Assembly (NCBI GenBank): GCA_027014185.1
Contig: JALWEK010000015.1
Span: 1-17,247, forward strand
Source of the DNA: Aquificaceae bacterium
GTDB taxonomy: Bacteria; Aquificota; Aquificia; Aquificales; Aquificaceae
Length of the DNA: 17,247 nt
Direction: 5' to 3'
Positions 1-6,909 of the stretch are shown here, piece by piece. Numbering within the stretch: the first letter of the stretch is position 1; each line of letters begins with the position of its first letter. Both the position numbers and the translations under genes were made by a program. Under the pieces are notes generated by a model. It was given only the letters and a program-made list of their open reading frames with translations, did no database searches and was not told the origin of the DNA.

Positions 1-246
1 CTTAAGGGAGAGGCTGCACTGAACTGGGCCCTGCCGGTGGTAGCTTTCTCAGGGCTTGTTCACGGGAATCTCCACGGGGTTGAGATGCCGGCTACTCTAT
101 CTCCTCTCTCGTATATGCTGGGCTTCATCACCTCTACCTCGATGCTCCATCTGTCGGGTATGGCGGCAGGATTCCTGATGAGGGATCATCTCGCTAAGCT
201 GGTTGGGGCCCTGATGTTGGTTTTCGGTACGCTCCTGGTATGGTAG
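1..246 (+). CDS. hupE: HupE/UreJ family metal permease, C-terminal part (5' end outside window)
   Basis: The frame is open from the first base, so only the last 81 residues are visible. They show hydrophobic segments and two features of the HupE/UreJ family: a His-rich HGNLHGVEMP stretch near visible residues 21-30, and a later LH-x-x-G pair in a second membrane segment (LHLSGMAAG). Members of this inner-membrane family are thought to import nickel for hydrogenase or urease. The family assignment rests on these motifs. The role in nickel supply for a hydrogenase is supported by the maturation genes that follow without a gap. The TAG stop overlaps the next gene's ATG by 7 bp, which suggests translational coupling. 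The structural hydrogenase genes are probably just left of the window, but that is inference. Confidence 0.82.
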   Translation, partial: LKGEAALNWALPVVAFSGLVHGNLHGVEMPATLSPLSYMLGFITSTSMLHLSGMAAGFLMRDHLAKLVGALMLVFGTLLVW

Positions 247-734
247 TGGTCCTGGGGATAGGAAACCTACTCCTCTCGGACGAGGGCCTCGGGGTGAGAG
301 CTCTCGAGGTTCTCCACAGAGACTACGCGCTTCCCGACGGTGTGAAGCTGATAGACGGAGGGACTCTAGGGCTCGACCTTCTTTACTTTATAGAGGACGC
401 GGAGAGGCTTCTAGTTCTCGATGCTGTCTCCGGAGGGAAATCACCGGGAACGCTCTACAACCTGCGGGGAGAAGAGGTGAGGGGGTACTTCAAGAGGAAG
501 GTTTCGATGCATGAGCTGGGCTTCCAGGATGTTCTCGGCATACTCGAGCTCAAGGGCAGGGGTCCAGAGGAGATAGTGGTTATGGGTATAGAGCCAAAAA
601 CCATAGAGCTCGGGACAGACCTATCTCCAGAGATAGAGGCCAAGATACCTGAGCTCGTCGAGATGGCCGCCGAGCAGCTGAGGGCCTGGGGTCTGGAGGT
701 TAAGAGGAAAGATGGAAAGGCTCGAGGAACTTGA
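240..734 (+). CDS. hupD: [NiFe]-hydrogenase maturation endopeptidase (HyaD/HupD family)
   Basis: This 164-residue protein is a member of the family that removes the C-terminal peptide from the hydrogenase large subunit after the NiFe site is loaded. It opens with VVVLGIGNLLLSDEGLGV, the family's N-terminal signature. The three nickel-sensing residues known from HybD (Glu16, Asp62, His93) have clear counterparts in Glu15, Asp61 and His91 (SMHELG). Length is normal for the family (about 150-200). ATG 240 lies inside the end of hupE, and the 3' end overlaps the next gene by 23 bp, so it sits within a tightly coupled operon. The last 20 or so residues are basic and variable and probably unstructured. 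A role for a group 1 uptake hydrogenase is inferred from the HupE, HyaE and HyaF neighbours. Confidence 0.92.
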   Translation: MVVVLGIGNLLLSDEGLGVRALEVLHRDYALPDGVKLIDGGTLGLDLLYFIEDAERLLVLDAVSGGKSPGTLYNLRGEEVRGYFKRKVSMHELGFQDVLGILELKGRGPEEIVVMGIEPKTIELGTDLSPEIEAKIPELVEMAAEQLRAWGLEVKRKDGKARGT

Positions 735-1053
735 AAAGATCGGACGGGGACAGCTGAAGGAACTCATCGAGAGAAGGGAGACCTTCGTTCTATACGTAAG
801 ATCCGAGAAGGACTTTTCAAAGATAAAGGAGATCTTCGACGTGGACGTTGTATTCCCTGAACTCGCAAGAACTTTTGGGGAGAGGGTACCCTTCCTGTGG
901 TGCGATATTGACGAGGTCGAAGAGCTCTCCGAGCTCAAGGTTTACTTCGCCCCGGTGGTACTCTTTTTCAAAGGAGGAGAGCTGGTCAGTAGGCTTGAGG
1001 GTATAAAGAGTTGGGCCGAGTACAACCGCGGGCTGGAGGAGCTCCTGTGCTGA
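712..1053 (+). CDS. hupG: HyaE/HupG-like hydrogenase chaperone, thioredoxin fold
   Basis: A 113-residue protein with a thioredoxin-like pattern: a beta strand ending in FVLYVRS, then FLWCDIDEVEELSELKVYFAP, then VVLFFKGGELV, which matches the cis-Pro/strand/turn portion of thioredoxins. It lacks the CxxC redox motif and has only Cys at about 64 and the final residue 113. That is expected of HyaE/HupG proteins, which are thought to act as chaperones for the hydrogenase small subunit and its twin-arginine signal rather than as disulfide reductases. ATG 712 is preceded by GAGG four bases upstream and lies inside hupD. The TGA shares a base with the ATG of the hupH-like gene (TGATG). Identity rests on fold pattern, size and position between hupD and hupH. 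A generic thioredoxin-fold protein is the alternative. Confidence 0.72.
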   Translation: MERLEELEKIGRGQLKELIERRETFVLYVRSEKDFSKIKEIFDVDVVFPELARTFGERVPFLWCDIDEVEELSELKVYFAPVVLFFKGGELVSRLEGIKSWAEYNRGLEELLC

Positions 1054-1454
1054 TGAACGCGGTTCCTATACTTACCGAGATACTCCACGCCCTCAAGGAC
1101 TTATTAGATAAAGGAGAAGAACACACCATATACATAAACAAGGTCCCCATAACCCTGGAGGATAGGGAGGTTATACTCGATGTCCTCGGCGAGGGGCAGG
1201 TAAGGATCTACTACGAGTCAAAGACCCAGCCCGCCGAGTGGAGGGAAACGGGCATATACGGAGTGTGGATAGGGATAATCTACGACAGGGATAGAAAACC
1301 TATACTGGAGACGATAGAGATAACCGACTTTCCAAGGCTCGCCTCCTCCCAGAGGGAGGACATTGAGGAGTCTGTGAAGGTTCTCGAGGATAGGCTGAAG
1401 GAGGTCATCAAGCGTGCCCAGAGTGAGGGTTCTGAACCTGAACAGGGAGTTTGA
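1053..1454 (+). CDS. hupH: HupH/HyaF C-terminal domain protein (hydrogenase assembly)
   Basis: With ATG 1053 the protein has 133 residues. The start of NAVPILTEILHALKDLLDKG, the middle section with ITLEDREVILDVLGEGQVRI, and the segment around WRETGIYGVWIGI fit the conserved C-terminal region of HupH/HyaF. HyaF and HupH are usually about 280 residues, so this is a stand-alone copy of the C-terminal domain rather than the full protein. The family helps assemble oxygen-tolerant uptake hydrogenases and is proposed to act on small-subunit FeS maturation. An upstream TTG at 1011 would extend the frame by 14 residues but lies inside the previous gene. I prefer ATG 1053 because it gives the one-base TGATG junction and starts exactly at the conserved region. 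The 3' end overlaps the ferredoxin gene by 41 bp. Confidence 0.8.
   Translation: MNAVPILTEILHALKDLLDKGEEHTIYINKVPITLEDREVILDVLGEGQVRIYYESKTQPAEWRETGIYGVWIGIIYDRDRKPILETIEITDFPRLASSQREDIEESVKVLEDRLKEVIKRAQSEGSEPEQGV
1398..1405 (+). promoter_or_regulatory. Strong Shine-Dalgarno site that fixes the ferredoxin start
   Basis: AAGGAGGT, eight bases before GTG 1414, is a full match to the anti-Shine-Dalgarno sequence. It lies inside the upstream hupH-like coding region and argues for GTG 1414 over the in-frame GTG at 1423. Confidence 0.8.
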
Positions 1455-1701
1455 GGGTATAGAGAACCAGAGCATAATGGAGATACTTTACAGGCACGGT
1501 TACGAGCTGGACAGCGCCTGCGGTGGGCACGGACAGTGCACCTCCTGCAAGGTTATAGTCCTTGAAGGTATGGAGAACCTCTACCCTCCCGAGTTCGAGG
1601 AGGAGGAGACTATAGAGGAGATGGGTCTTGAAGAGAGGGAACGTCTCTCCTGTCAGGCTAAGCTGAACGGGAAGGGGGACGTGGTGATATACATTCCTTG
1701 A
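1414..1701 (+). CDS. [2Fe-2S] ferredoxin, last gene of the hydrogenase operon
   Basis: A 95-residue ferredoxin. The cluster ligands are Cys36, Cys42, Cys45 and Cys80, in the order C-x5-C-x2-C...C (ACGGHGQCTSC, then LSCQ). This is the spacing of adrenodoxin/Isc-type [2Fe-2S] ferredoxins rather than of plant photosynthetic ones (C-x4-C-x2-C). The acidic stretch FEEEETIEE (about 61-69) is typical of the partner-docking helix region. The GTG start has a strong Shine-Dalgarno site and the gene overlaps hupH by 41 bp, so it is made with the hydrogenase accessory proteins. It could carry electrons to or from the hydrogenase, or supply electrons for FeS assembly. The sequence cannot tell which. It faces the MFS pseudogene across 13 bp with no obvious terminator. 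Confidence 0.9.
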   Translation: MPRVRVLNLNREFEGIENQSIMEILYRHGYELDSACGGHGQCTSCKVIVLEGMENLYPPEFEEEETIEEMGLEERERLSCQAKLNGKGDVVIYIP

Positions 1702-1714
1702 ACGAGCGGACCTC

Positions 1715-2755
1715 CTAGCCCTCCCTCTTCGCACATCCGAGTATGAGAAGGGCGCCCAGGAAGGCCATCAGTGCTGAGAAGTTTATAGCGTGCTGCCATC
1801 CGAGGCTCTGAGCTATAAGCGGGGTTAGTGTGGGTGATATGGTGCCTCCTATGTTGGCTCCGGTGTTCATCACACCCGATACCTTCCCAGCGTTCGGGTT
1901 TGATATGTCTATGGGGAGAGCCTAGTAGGCCCCGAGGGATAGAAAGAGAAAGAAGGCACCCAGGGATAGGTAGAGGACAGCCTGGAGGGGAGAGGCCGCC
2001 GTGCTACCCAGGATTATGAAAAGGCCTGCAAGGCTCATCGAAGAGGCTGTGAAGAGTATCCTGCCCTTCAATCTTCCGAGGGCGAGGGTCAATCTATCGG
2101 TGATGTAACCGCCGGCAAAGGATCCCAAGGTCAGGGCTATGAAGGGAGTCGTGGTAAGGATAGCGCTCTCCTTGAGATTAACTCCCCTGACCTCCGTCAG
2201 GTAGAGAAAGAACCAGGAGTAGTAAACATACACGAGCGCGGATAGATAGAAGGCCCAGCGCCACCCAAACACCTCCATGACCCATACGACGATAGGTGGA
2301 GTCAGCGCGGCCCCTATCCCTATACCGCCTATGGAGACACCCATACCCAGACCTTTTTTCTCAGGAGGCAGCTCTGAGGCAACGAGCCTGTTGTAGGAGG
2401 GAAAGGCGGTCGCCTCTCCAACCCCGACCAGGAACCTAACCAGGGCGGTTAAAGCCAGGAGATCAAGACCAAAAGTTGCCGATATCTCTCCAACAGCCCC
2501 TGTCAGACCCGTAAATAAAGACCACCAGATGAGAGCTACAAAAAGGGTTAGCTTTCCACCAAACCTGTCCGCCAGAGCACCACCGGGTATCTGGAAGAGG
2601 GCGTACCCGAGCACGAACGCCGAGAAGAGGATCCCCATCCTTACCTGGTCTATTCCGAACTCTTCCATCATCCCCTTCCCGGCAACGGCTATGTTTATCC
2701 TGTCCACGTAGGATACGGCGCTTATCAGGAAGAGAAGAAGCAGGAGCTTTACCAT
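1715..2755 (-). pseudogene. MFS transporter (anion:cation symporter type) with in-frame amber and internal deletion
   Basis: From ATG 2755 the frame encodes a major facilitator protein with the usual N-half marks: SYVDRINIAV in TM1 (D18-R19-N21), GGALADRFG (59-67) after TM2, and GVGEATAFPS in TM4. Codon 278 (positions 1922-1924) is TAG. The same frame then continues for 68 codons (ALPIDI..., then SGVMNTGANIGG, a family TM10-11 signature) to a second TAG at 1715-1717. Homologues have Trp or Phe before the ALPIDI-type motif, so TGG to TAG is the simplest cause. TM6 (WRWAFYLSALV, to residue 175) runs straight into YVYYSWFFLYLTEVRG, which normally lies in TM7. The usual cytoplasmic loop of about 75 residues is missing, which explains 346 codons against about 420 for the family. 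It starts 4 bp after queA, so it is probably transcribed. An unbroken frame elsewhere suggests recent decay. Confidence 0.85.
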
Positions 2756-2759
2756 GGGA

Positions 2760-3764
2760 TCAGAGTATAAGCATACCGTCCCCGTAGCTGTAAAACCTGT
2801 ACTTTTTAAGGACCGCTTCGCGGTAAGCTCTGAGGACAAAATCCCTGCCGCCGAAGGCACAGACCAAGAACAGGAGTGAGGACCTCGGGAGATGGAAGTT
2901 GGTGATCAGGGCGTCCACCACCCTGAACTCAAACCCTGGGTATATGTACAGGTCATTCCAGCCCTCGTAGGACTTGAAGGGGGTCTGCTCTAGGGCTCTG
3001 ACCACCGTAGTGCCCACGGCAACCACCCTCCCGCCCTTTTCCTTGGTTTCCATGATCAACTCAACAGTCTCCTCCGGGACTTTTACGTACTCCGGTTCCA
3101 CGTAGTGCTCCTCCACCTTATCCGCCTTAACGGGCTTGAAGGTCCCGTAGGACACGTGGAGGGTAACGAAGGCCCTCTTTATCCCCTTATCCTCCAGCTT
3201 TCTCAGGAGCTCCTCCGAGAAATGGAGCGAGGCTGTGGGCGCGGCAACCGCTCCCTCCTCCCTTGCGAACACCGTCTGGTAGTACTTCCTGTCTATATCC
3301 TCCTCTTCCCTTTTCAGGTACGGAGGGATGGGTATGTGGCCGTACCTGTCTATCAGCTTCAGTGGATCGTCTCCGATGAGCCTGACGAGAAACTTCCCCT
3401 CCTCTATATGTTCGAGGATCTCAACCCCAAAGTTGGGAGCTACCTCCACCTTAAGCCCCTTCCTTATCTTCTTGCCTCCCACGAGAGCCTTCCAGAGGTC
3501 CGGCTTAACGTAATCGGTCAGGACGATCTCCACCCTGCCTCCGGTGGGCTTTCTCCCGTAGAGCCTCGCAGGTATTACCTTGGTATCGTTGAATACAAGA
3601 AGGTCTCCCTCCTCAAGATAGTCAGGCAGATTCCAGAATACGTCGTGCTTTATACTCTGGGACCTCCTCTCCAGGATCATCAGCCTGGCGTTGTGCCTTG
3701 GAACTACCGGATACTTGGCTATCAGCTCTTCGGGAAGCTCGTAATCGAACTCTTCAACCTTCAT
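2760..3764 (-). CDS. queA: S-adenosylmethionine:tRNA ribosyltransferase-isomerase (QueA)
   Basis: This enzyme transfers and isomerises the ribose of SAM onto 7-aminomethyl-7-deazaguanine in tRNA, making epoxyqueuosine in the queuosine pathway. The 334-residue protein has normal family length and several signatures: FDYELPEELIA at 6-16, LLVFNDTKVIPARLYG at 55-70, HIPIPPYLKR, GAVAAPTASLHF, GTTVVRALE, LITNFHLPRSSLLFL, and a C-terminal KYRFYSYGDGMLI. I chose ATG 3764 because the family begins M-K-x-x-x-FDY. The adjacent GTG at 3767 would add one residue, and GAGGTG lies immediately upstream. The start overlaps the antiporter's last 11 bp. The stop lies 4 bp before the MFS pseudogene start. Other queuosine genes are not in the window. 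Confidence 0.96.
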   Translation of the reverse strand: MKVEEFDYELPEELIAKYPVVPRHNARLMILERRSQSIKHDVFWNLPDYLEEGDLLVFNDTKVIPARLYGRKPTGGRVEIVLTDYVKPDLWKALVGGKKIRKGLKVEVAPNFGVEILEHIEEGKFLVRLIGDDPLKLIDRYGHIPIPPYLKREEEDIDRKYYQTVFAREEGAVAAPTASLHFSEELLRKLEDKGIKRAFVTLHVSYGTFKPVKADKVEEHYVEPEYVKVPEETVELIMETKEKGGRVVAVGTTVVRALEQTPFKSYEGWNDLYIYPGFEFRVVDALITNFHLPRSSLLFLVCAFGGRDFVLRAYREAVLKKYRFYSYGDGMLIL

Positions 3765-4992
3765 CACCTCGGAAATTTAATTTAAGAAGTATAGGAGCGA
3801 TCAGGGTTGTTATAGCCACAACGAACACTATTACCGCATATCCCACGCTATCTATAGCGTTAAAGCTTCTACCGAACTCGGCGAATATCAGGCCTACCTC
3901 ACCCCGGGGCATCATGGATAGACCTATGCCCAAGCGTTCCTTAAAGGAAGCAGGCACAACGAAACCTGCAGATACCTTCCCCACTATGGCAACTGCTATT
4001 AGCAGTGAAGAAAATATCCAGAAGTCAGCTGAGGAAAAATCTATAGCTTTCAGATTCAGGGCCAGCCCGACCGAAACGAAGAAGACGGGAGCCATGATGT
4101 TTACAAGAGGCAAGATACCTTCTTCAACCCTATGGACTATCTTCTCGTTGAGGTTCAGAAAGGCTGCAAAGGGAACCGCGAATCTTCTTGACAGGGCGAG
4201 CCCTGCTGTAAAAGCACCGAGTATCTCAGGCGAACCCACCCTGTATGAAGCGTAACCCACGGCGAGTATAAGCGAGAGTATAGAAGCGGGCACGACGTCC
4301 GGTTCGTTCAGCTTTTCAACCATAAAGGATATGAACTTCGCAAGTAGGCGTGCCACGACAGGGGCAACTATGAAGAAAACGGCTATGTGCAACATTAAGC
4401 TTGTCGTGGCCTCTACGTTTACCTCCTTCGTCTTTGAGAACTCATAGAGGGCGGCAAGGATTACCACACCGAGAATGTCGTCCAAAACGGCGGCGCCCAG
4501 AACTATCTGGGCAAATCTGGCTTTATGTTTGTTCAGATCGGTGAGGACCCGCACAGTGATACCTATGCTTGTCGCCGTCAGTGCGCCCCCTATGAATAGT
4601 GAGCTTATTAGGGGAAGGTCGAACATGTAGTATGAAATCAAAAACCCGCCTGCAAAAGGTAGAACGGCTCCCACTATAGCTACCAGCGTTGACCATAGAC
4701 CCACGCGTATGAGCATATGTATATCAGCTTCAAGCCCCACTTCGAAGAGAAGAAGGATAACACCGAGCTCTGCAAGAACTTTTATCGCATCGCTAAGTGG
4801 AATTATTCCAAGTAGGCTCTGCCCTAAGATTATTCCTGCGAAGACTTCTCCGAGAACTGCAGGTATTCCTAACTTCTTGAAGAGGGTTCCAAATAGCTTA
4901 CCGGAAATTAAGATTACCGCTATGTGGAGGAATAACGTATGTATATCTACCGTGGCGGTTGCTACGTTTTCAGCCCCCCCTACCGCTGCCAT
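3754..4992 (-). CDS. CPA2-family Na+/H+ or K+/H+ antiporter
   Basis: A 412-residue polytopic inner-membrane protein with about 12-13 hydrophobic segments and no C-terminal TrkA-N/RCK domain. That makes it closer to NapA-type exchangers than to KefB/KefC. Ion-binding marks are the paired aspartates Asp171-Asp172 (LDDILG), a TATS segment at 139-142 in an unwound helix, Lys339 in GKVSAG, and MPRGEVG at 361-367, all conserved in CPA2 exchangers. Two aspartates in the core predict electrogenic exchange, as in NapA. Substrate choice (Na+ or K+) is not readable. ATG 4992 follows AGGA seven bases upstream. The gap to the GGDEF-EAL gene is 36 bp, the widest in this strand's series, and may hold its own promoter. 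The end overlaps queA by 11 bp. Confidence 0.9.
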   Translation of the reverse strand: MAAVGGAENVATATVDIHTLFLHIAVILISGKLFGTLFKKLGIPAVLGEVFAGIILGQSLLGIIPLSDAIKVLAELGVILLLFEVGLEADIHMLIRVGLWSTLVAIVGAVLPFAGGFLISYYMFDLPLISSLFIGGALTATSIGITVRVLTDLNKHKARFAQIVLGAAVLDDILGVVILAALYEFSKTKEVNVEATTSLMLHIAVFFIVAPVVARLLAKFISFMVEKLNEPDVVPASILSLILAVGYASYRVGSPEILGAFTAGLALSRRFAVPFAAFLNLNEKIVHRVEEGILPLVNIMAPVFFVSVGLALNLKAIDFSSADFWIFSSLLIAVAIVGKVSAGFVVPASFKERLGIGLSMMPRGEVGLIFAEFGRSFNAIDSVGYAVIVFVVAITTLIAPILLKLNFRGDEG

Positions 4993-5028
4993 ACTGGCGT
5001 CCTATTTTATCAAAAATTTGTTTTGTGT
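4993..5028 (-). promoter_or_regulatory. Possible promoter of the antiporter-queA-MFS group
   Basis: On the minus strand, TAAAAT (5009-5004) matches five of six bases of the -10 consensus and AGGA (5003-5000) is a weak Shine-Dalgarno site. The two cannot both serve one transcript if the -10 is used at normal spacing. Either the real -10 lies further upstream or the message has almost no leader. I see no strong terminator hairpin after the GGDEF-EAL gene, so read-through is also plausible. Confidence 0.3.
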
Positions 5029-6909
5029 CTATATTTCCTTGGGCTTGCCGAGCAGGTAACCTTGCCCGTACCTCACGCCCACCTCCCTAAGCTTTTTGAG
5101 TATCTCTTCGTTCTCCACGTACTCCGCTATCACCCTCACACCTACCTCACTGCAGAACTCGGAGACCATCTTCACGAGGAGGTAAGAGGTCCTGTTCTTA
5201 TCAACGTCCTTCACTATGCTCCCGTCGATCTTCAGGTAGTCTACGCGCATCTGGGTTATGTTCACCAGGTTCGAGTAACCTGCGCCGAAGTCGTCTATGC
5301 ATATCCTGAAACCGAGCCTTCTCAGGCTGTCGAGGGTCATCCTTACCTTGTCGAAGGAGGGTATGCCCTCCACCTCGGTTATCTCCAGGAGCATCCTCCT
5401 CCTGACATCCGGTTCCAACGAGACGAGGAGCCCCACCACGTTCTCATCGGTCATGTCCGTTGGCAGGAGGTTTATGCTCACCCTCAGGTCCTCCCTCTCC
5501 TTCAGCAGCCTTCTGTTTATCTCTATTATCTCCTTCACGAACCTCGTGTAAACGAAGGTTCCCTTTATGTCCTCGAGGAAAAGACCCGGTGGAAGAACGT
5601 TACCGTTCTGATCGAGTATCCTCGCCAGGGCCTCGTAGTGGATTACCTCTCCCTTTTCCAGGTCCACTATGGGCTGGTAGTGACACACAACCCTACCGCT
5701 GCTGAGGGCCTCCATCACCTCGGTTGCAGATAGCCTCTTCTGCCTCTCCTCAACGGCCTCGTCGTAGGCCTCCACCCTATCTTTGCCCAGCCTCTTTGCC
5801 CTGTAAAGGGCAGAATCCGCACCCCTTATAGCCTCCTCGAGGGACCTGCTCCTCTCAGGCGACACGTTGGCCCCTATGGAGACCTTCACACGGACCTCGA
5901 CGCTGTCGAACATGAAGGTTATGTTCTTCACTTTTTCCCTTACGGTCTCGAGAAACCTTAGGAACTCCACCTTGTCCTCGAACTTATCCTTTGGGAAGAG
6001 GACTAGGAACTCCTCCCCCGCATACCTCACTATCAAGCTCCCCTCCGGAACCGTGCTCCTGAGAACTGTAGCGAGCTCCATGAGAACCAGATCTCCCACC
6101 TCCTCACCGTAGGTGGTGTTCACCTTCCTGAAGTCATCGACGTCTATGAGCGCCAGATAATAGCTCTTGAGGTCCAGAGTGAAGTTCTCCGAGTCGAGGT
6201 AAGCCTTGTTGTAGAGTCCGGTCAATTGGTCTCTGTAGAGTTCTTTTTCGAGTCTCTTCTTCCTCTGATACTGGTAGATGTTCAAGATCAGCAGAAGAAC
6301 GGAGGCGACAGCCACGCTACTCGTGGCGTTCCTCACTACGCCGAGGGTTCCTCTCAGCTCCTGTATCCTTTCCACCGAGAAGTCCGCGGCCAGCAGGGCC
6401 TTCACCCTTCCCCTCTGAACTATGGGCATTATGTAGGTGGCGCCAACCCTGTTCAGGCCCTCCTGGAGTATGACGACCTCCTTACCCTTCCTTAAAGCCT
6501 CCAACCACTTTTCCTCCCTGAAGACATCGAACTTCTCCCCGAGCTCCGCCTTGTCTTCCTTCGATCCGTCCGCCAGGAACCTGAACTTTCCCTCCTCGTC
6601 CCTGTAAACTATGTAAACGTACCTTATCTCCTGAGTGACCATCATAGAGAGGGCTCTCTCCACGTCCCTTCTCAGCTGATCGTTATGGAAGAGGGCTATC
6701 ACCACGTCCTCGTCACCGACCTTACTGAGCAGATCTTCGACGATGTTTCTGAACATGCTGCCCACTATGGATACCACCTCGGAGATTATCCGATCTTCTA
6801 CCCTGCGCTCTATTTTCTCCGAGGCGAGGTAAACCACCATAGAAGATCCAACGAAGGCGAGAGCTAGGAACATCAGAGGTAGGTTGAACCTCGCGTCCCC
6901 TATCCTCAC
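5029..6909 (-). CDS. Membrane-bound GGDEF-EAL cyclic-di-GMP enzyme with periplasmic sensor domain
   Basis: A 626-residue inner-membrane signalling protein. TM1 is at about 9-30, a periplasmic region of about 165 residues (31-195) follows, and TM2 is at about 197-212. A GGDEF domain (about 222-385) and an EAL domain (about 395-626) follow. The cyclase motif is AGEEF (297-301) instead of GG(D/E)EF, while DQLTGLYN and DVDDFRKVN are intact. The inhibitory RxxD site is absent (288-291 reads PEGS). In the EAL domain all expected metal and substrate residues are present: E426 (YEALAR), N480, E509 (LEITE), D539-D540 (DDFGAGYS), K560, E596 and Q616 (GQGYLLG). It is therefore probably an active phosphodiesterase, with uncertain cyclase activity. 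I chose GTG 6909, which has AGGAGG six bases upstream. The open frame extends to 7059, but that part overlaps the upstream gene and carries no domain. Confidence 0.92.
   Translation of the reverse strand: MRIGDARFNLPLMFLALAFVGSSMVVYLASEKIERRVEDRIISEVVSIVGSMFRNIVEDLLSKVGDEDVVIALFHNDQLRRDVERALSMMVTQEIRYVYIVYRDEEGKFRFLADGSKEDKAELGEKFDVFREEKWLEALRKGKEVVILQEGLNRVGATYIMPIVQRGRVKALLAADFSVERIQELRGTLGVVRNATSSVAVASVLLLILNIYQYQRKKRLEKELYRDQLTGLYNKAYLDSENFTLDLKSYYLALIDVDDFRKVNTTYGEEVGDLVLMELATVLRSTVPEGSLIVRYAGEEFLVLFPKDKFEDKVEFLRFLETVREKVKNITFMFDSVEVRVKVSIGANVSPERSRSLEEAIRGADSALYRAKRLGKDRVEAYDEAVEERQKRLSATEVMEALSSGRVVCHYQPIVDLEKGEVIHYEALARILDQNGNVLPPGLFLEDIKGTFVYTRFVKEIIEINRRLLKEREDLRVSINLLPTDMTDENVVGLLVSLEPDVRRRMLLEITEVEGIPSFDKVRMTLDSLRRLGFRICIDDFGAGYSNLVNITQMRVDYLKIDGSIVKDVDKNRTSYLLVKMVSEFCSEVGVRVIAEYVENEEILKKLREVGVRYGQGYLLGKPKEI

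Noticed and set aside
1702..1714. Terminator between the ferredoxin gene and the MFS pseudogene
   Set aside because: The 13 bp gap and its flanks show no stable inverted repeat or T tract.
1922..1924. Amber codon read as pyrrolysine or programmed read-through in the MFS gene
   Set aside because: TAG ends other genes in the window, no recoding signal is visible, and the expected residue is Trp (one base away). The missing loop in the same gene points to decay.
3105..3785. Open frame of 226 codons on the plus strand, antisense to queA
   Set aside because: Shadow frame with no motif or initiation signal, while the opposite strand encodes QueA.
5011..5020. CAAAAATTTG inverted repeat before the antiporter
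   Set aside because: Only 4 bp arms of mostly A-T pairs, too weak to call a terminator or operator.
4939..5733. Open frame of 264 codons on the plus strand, antisense to the antiporter start and the EAL domain
   Set aside because: It runs across two real genes and their gap and has no domain signature.
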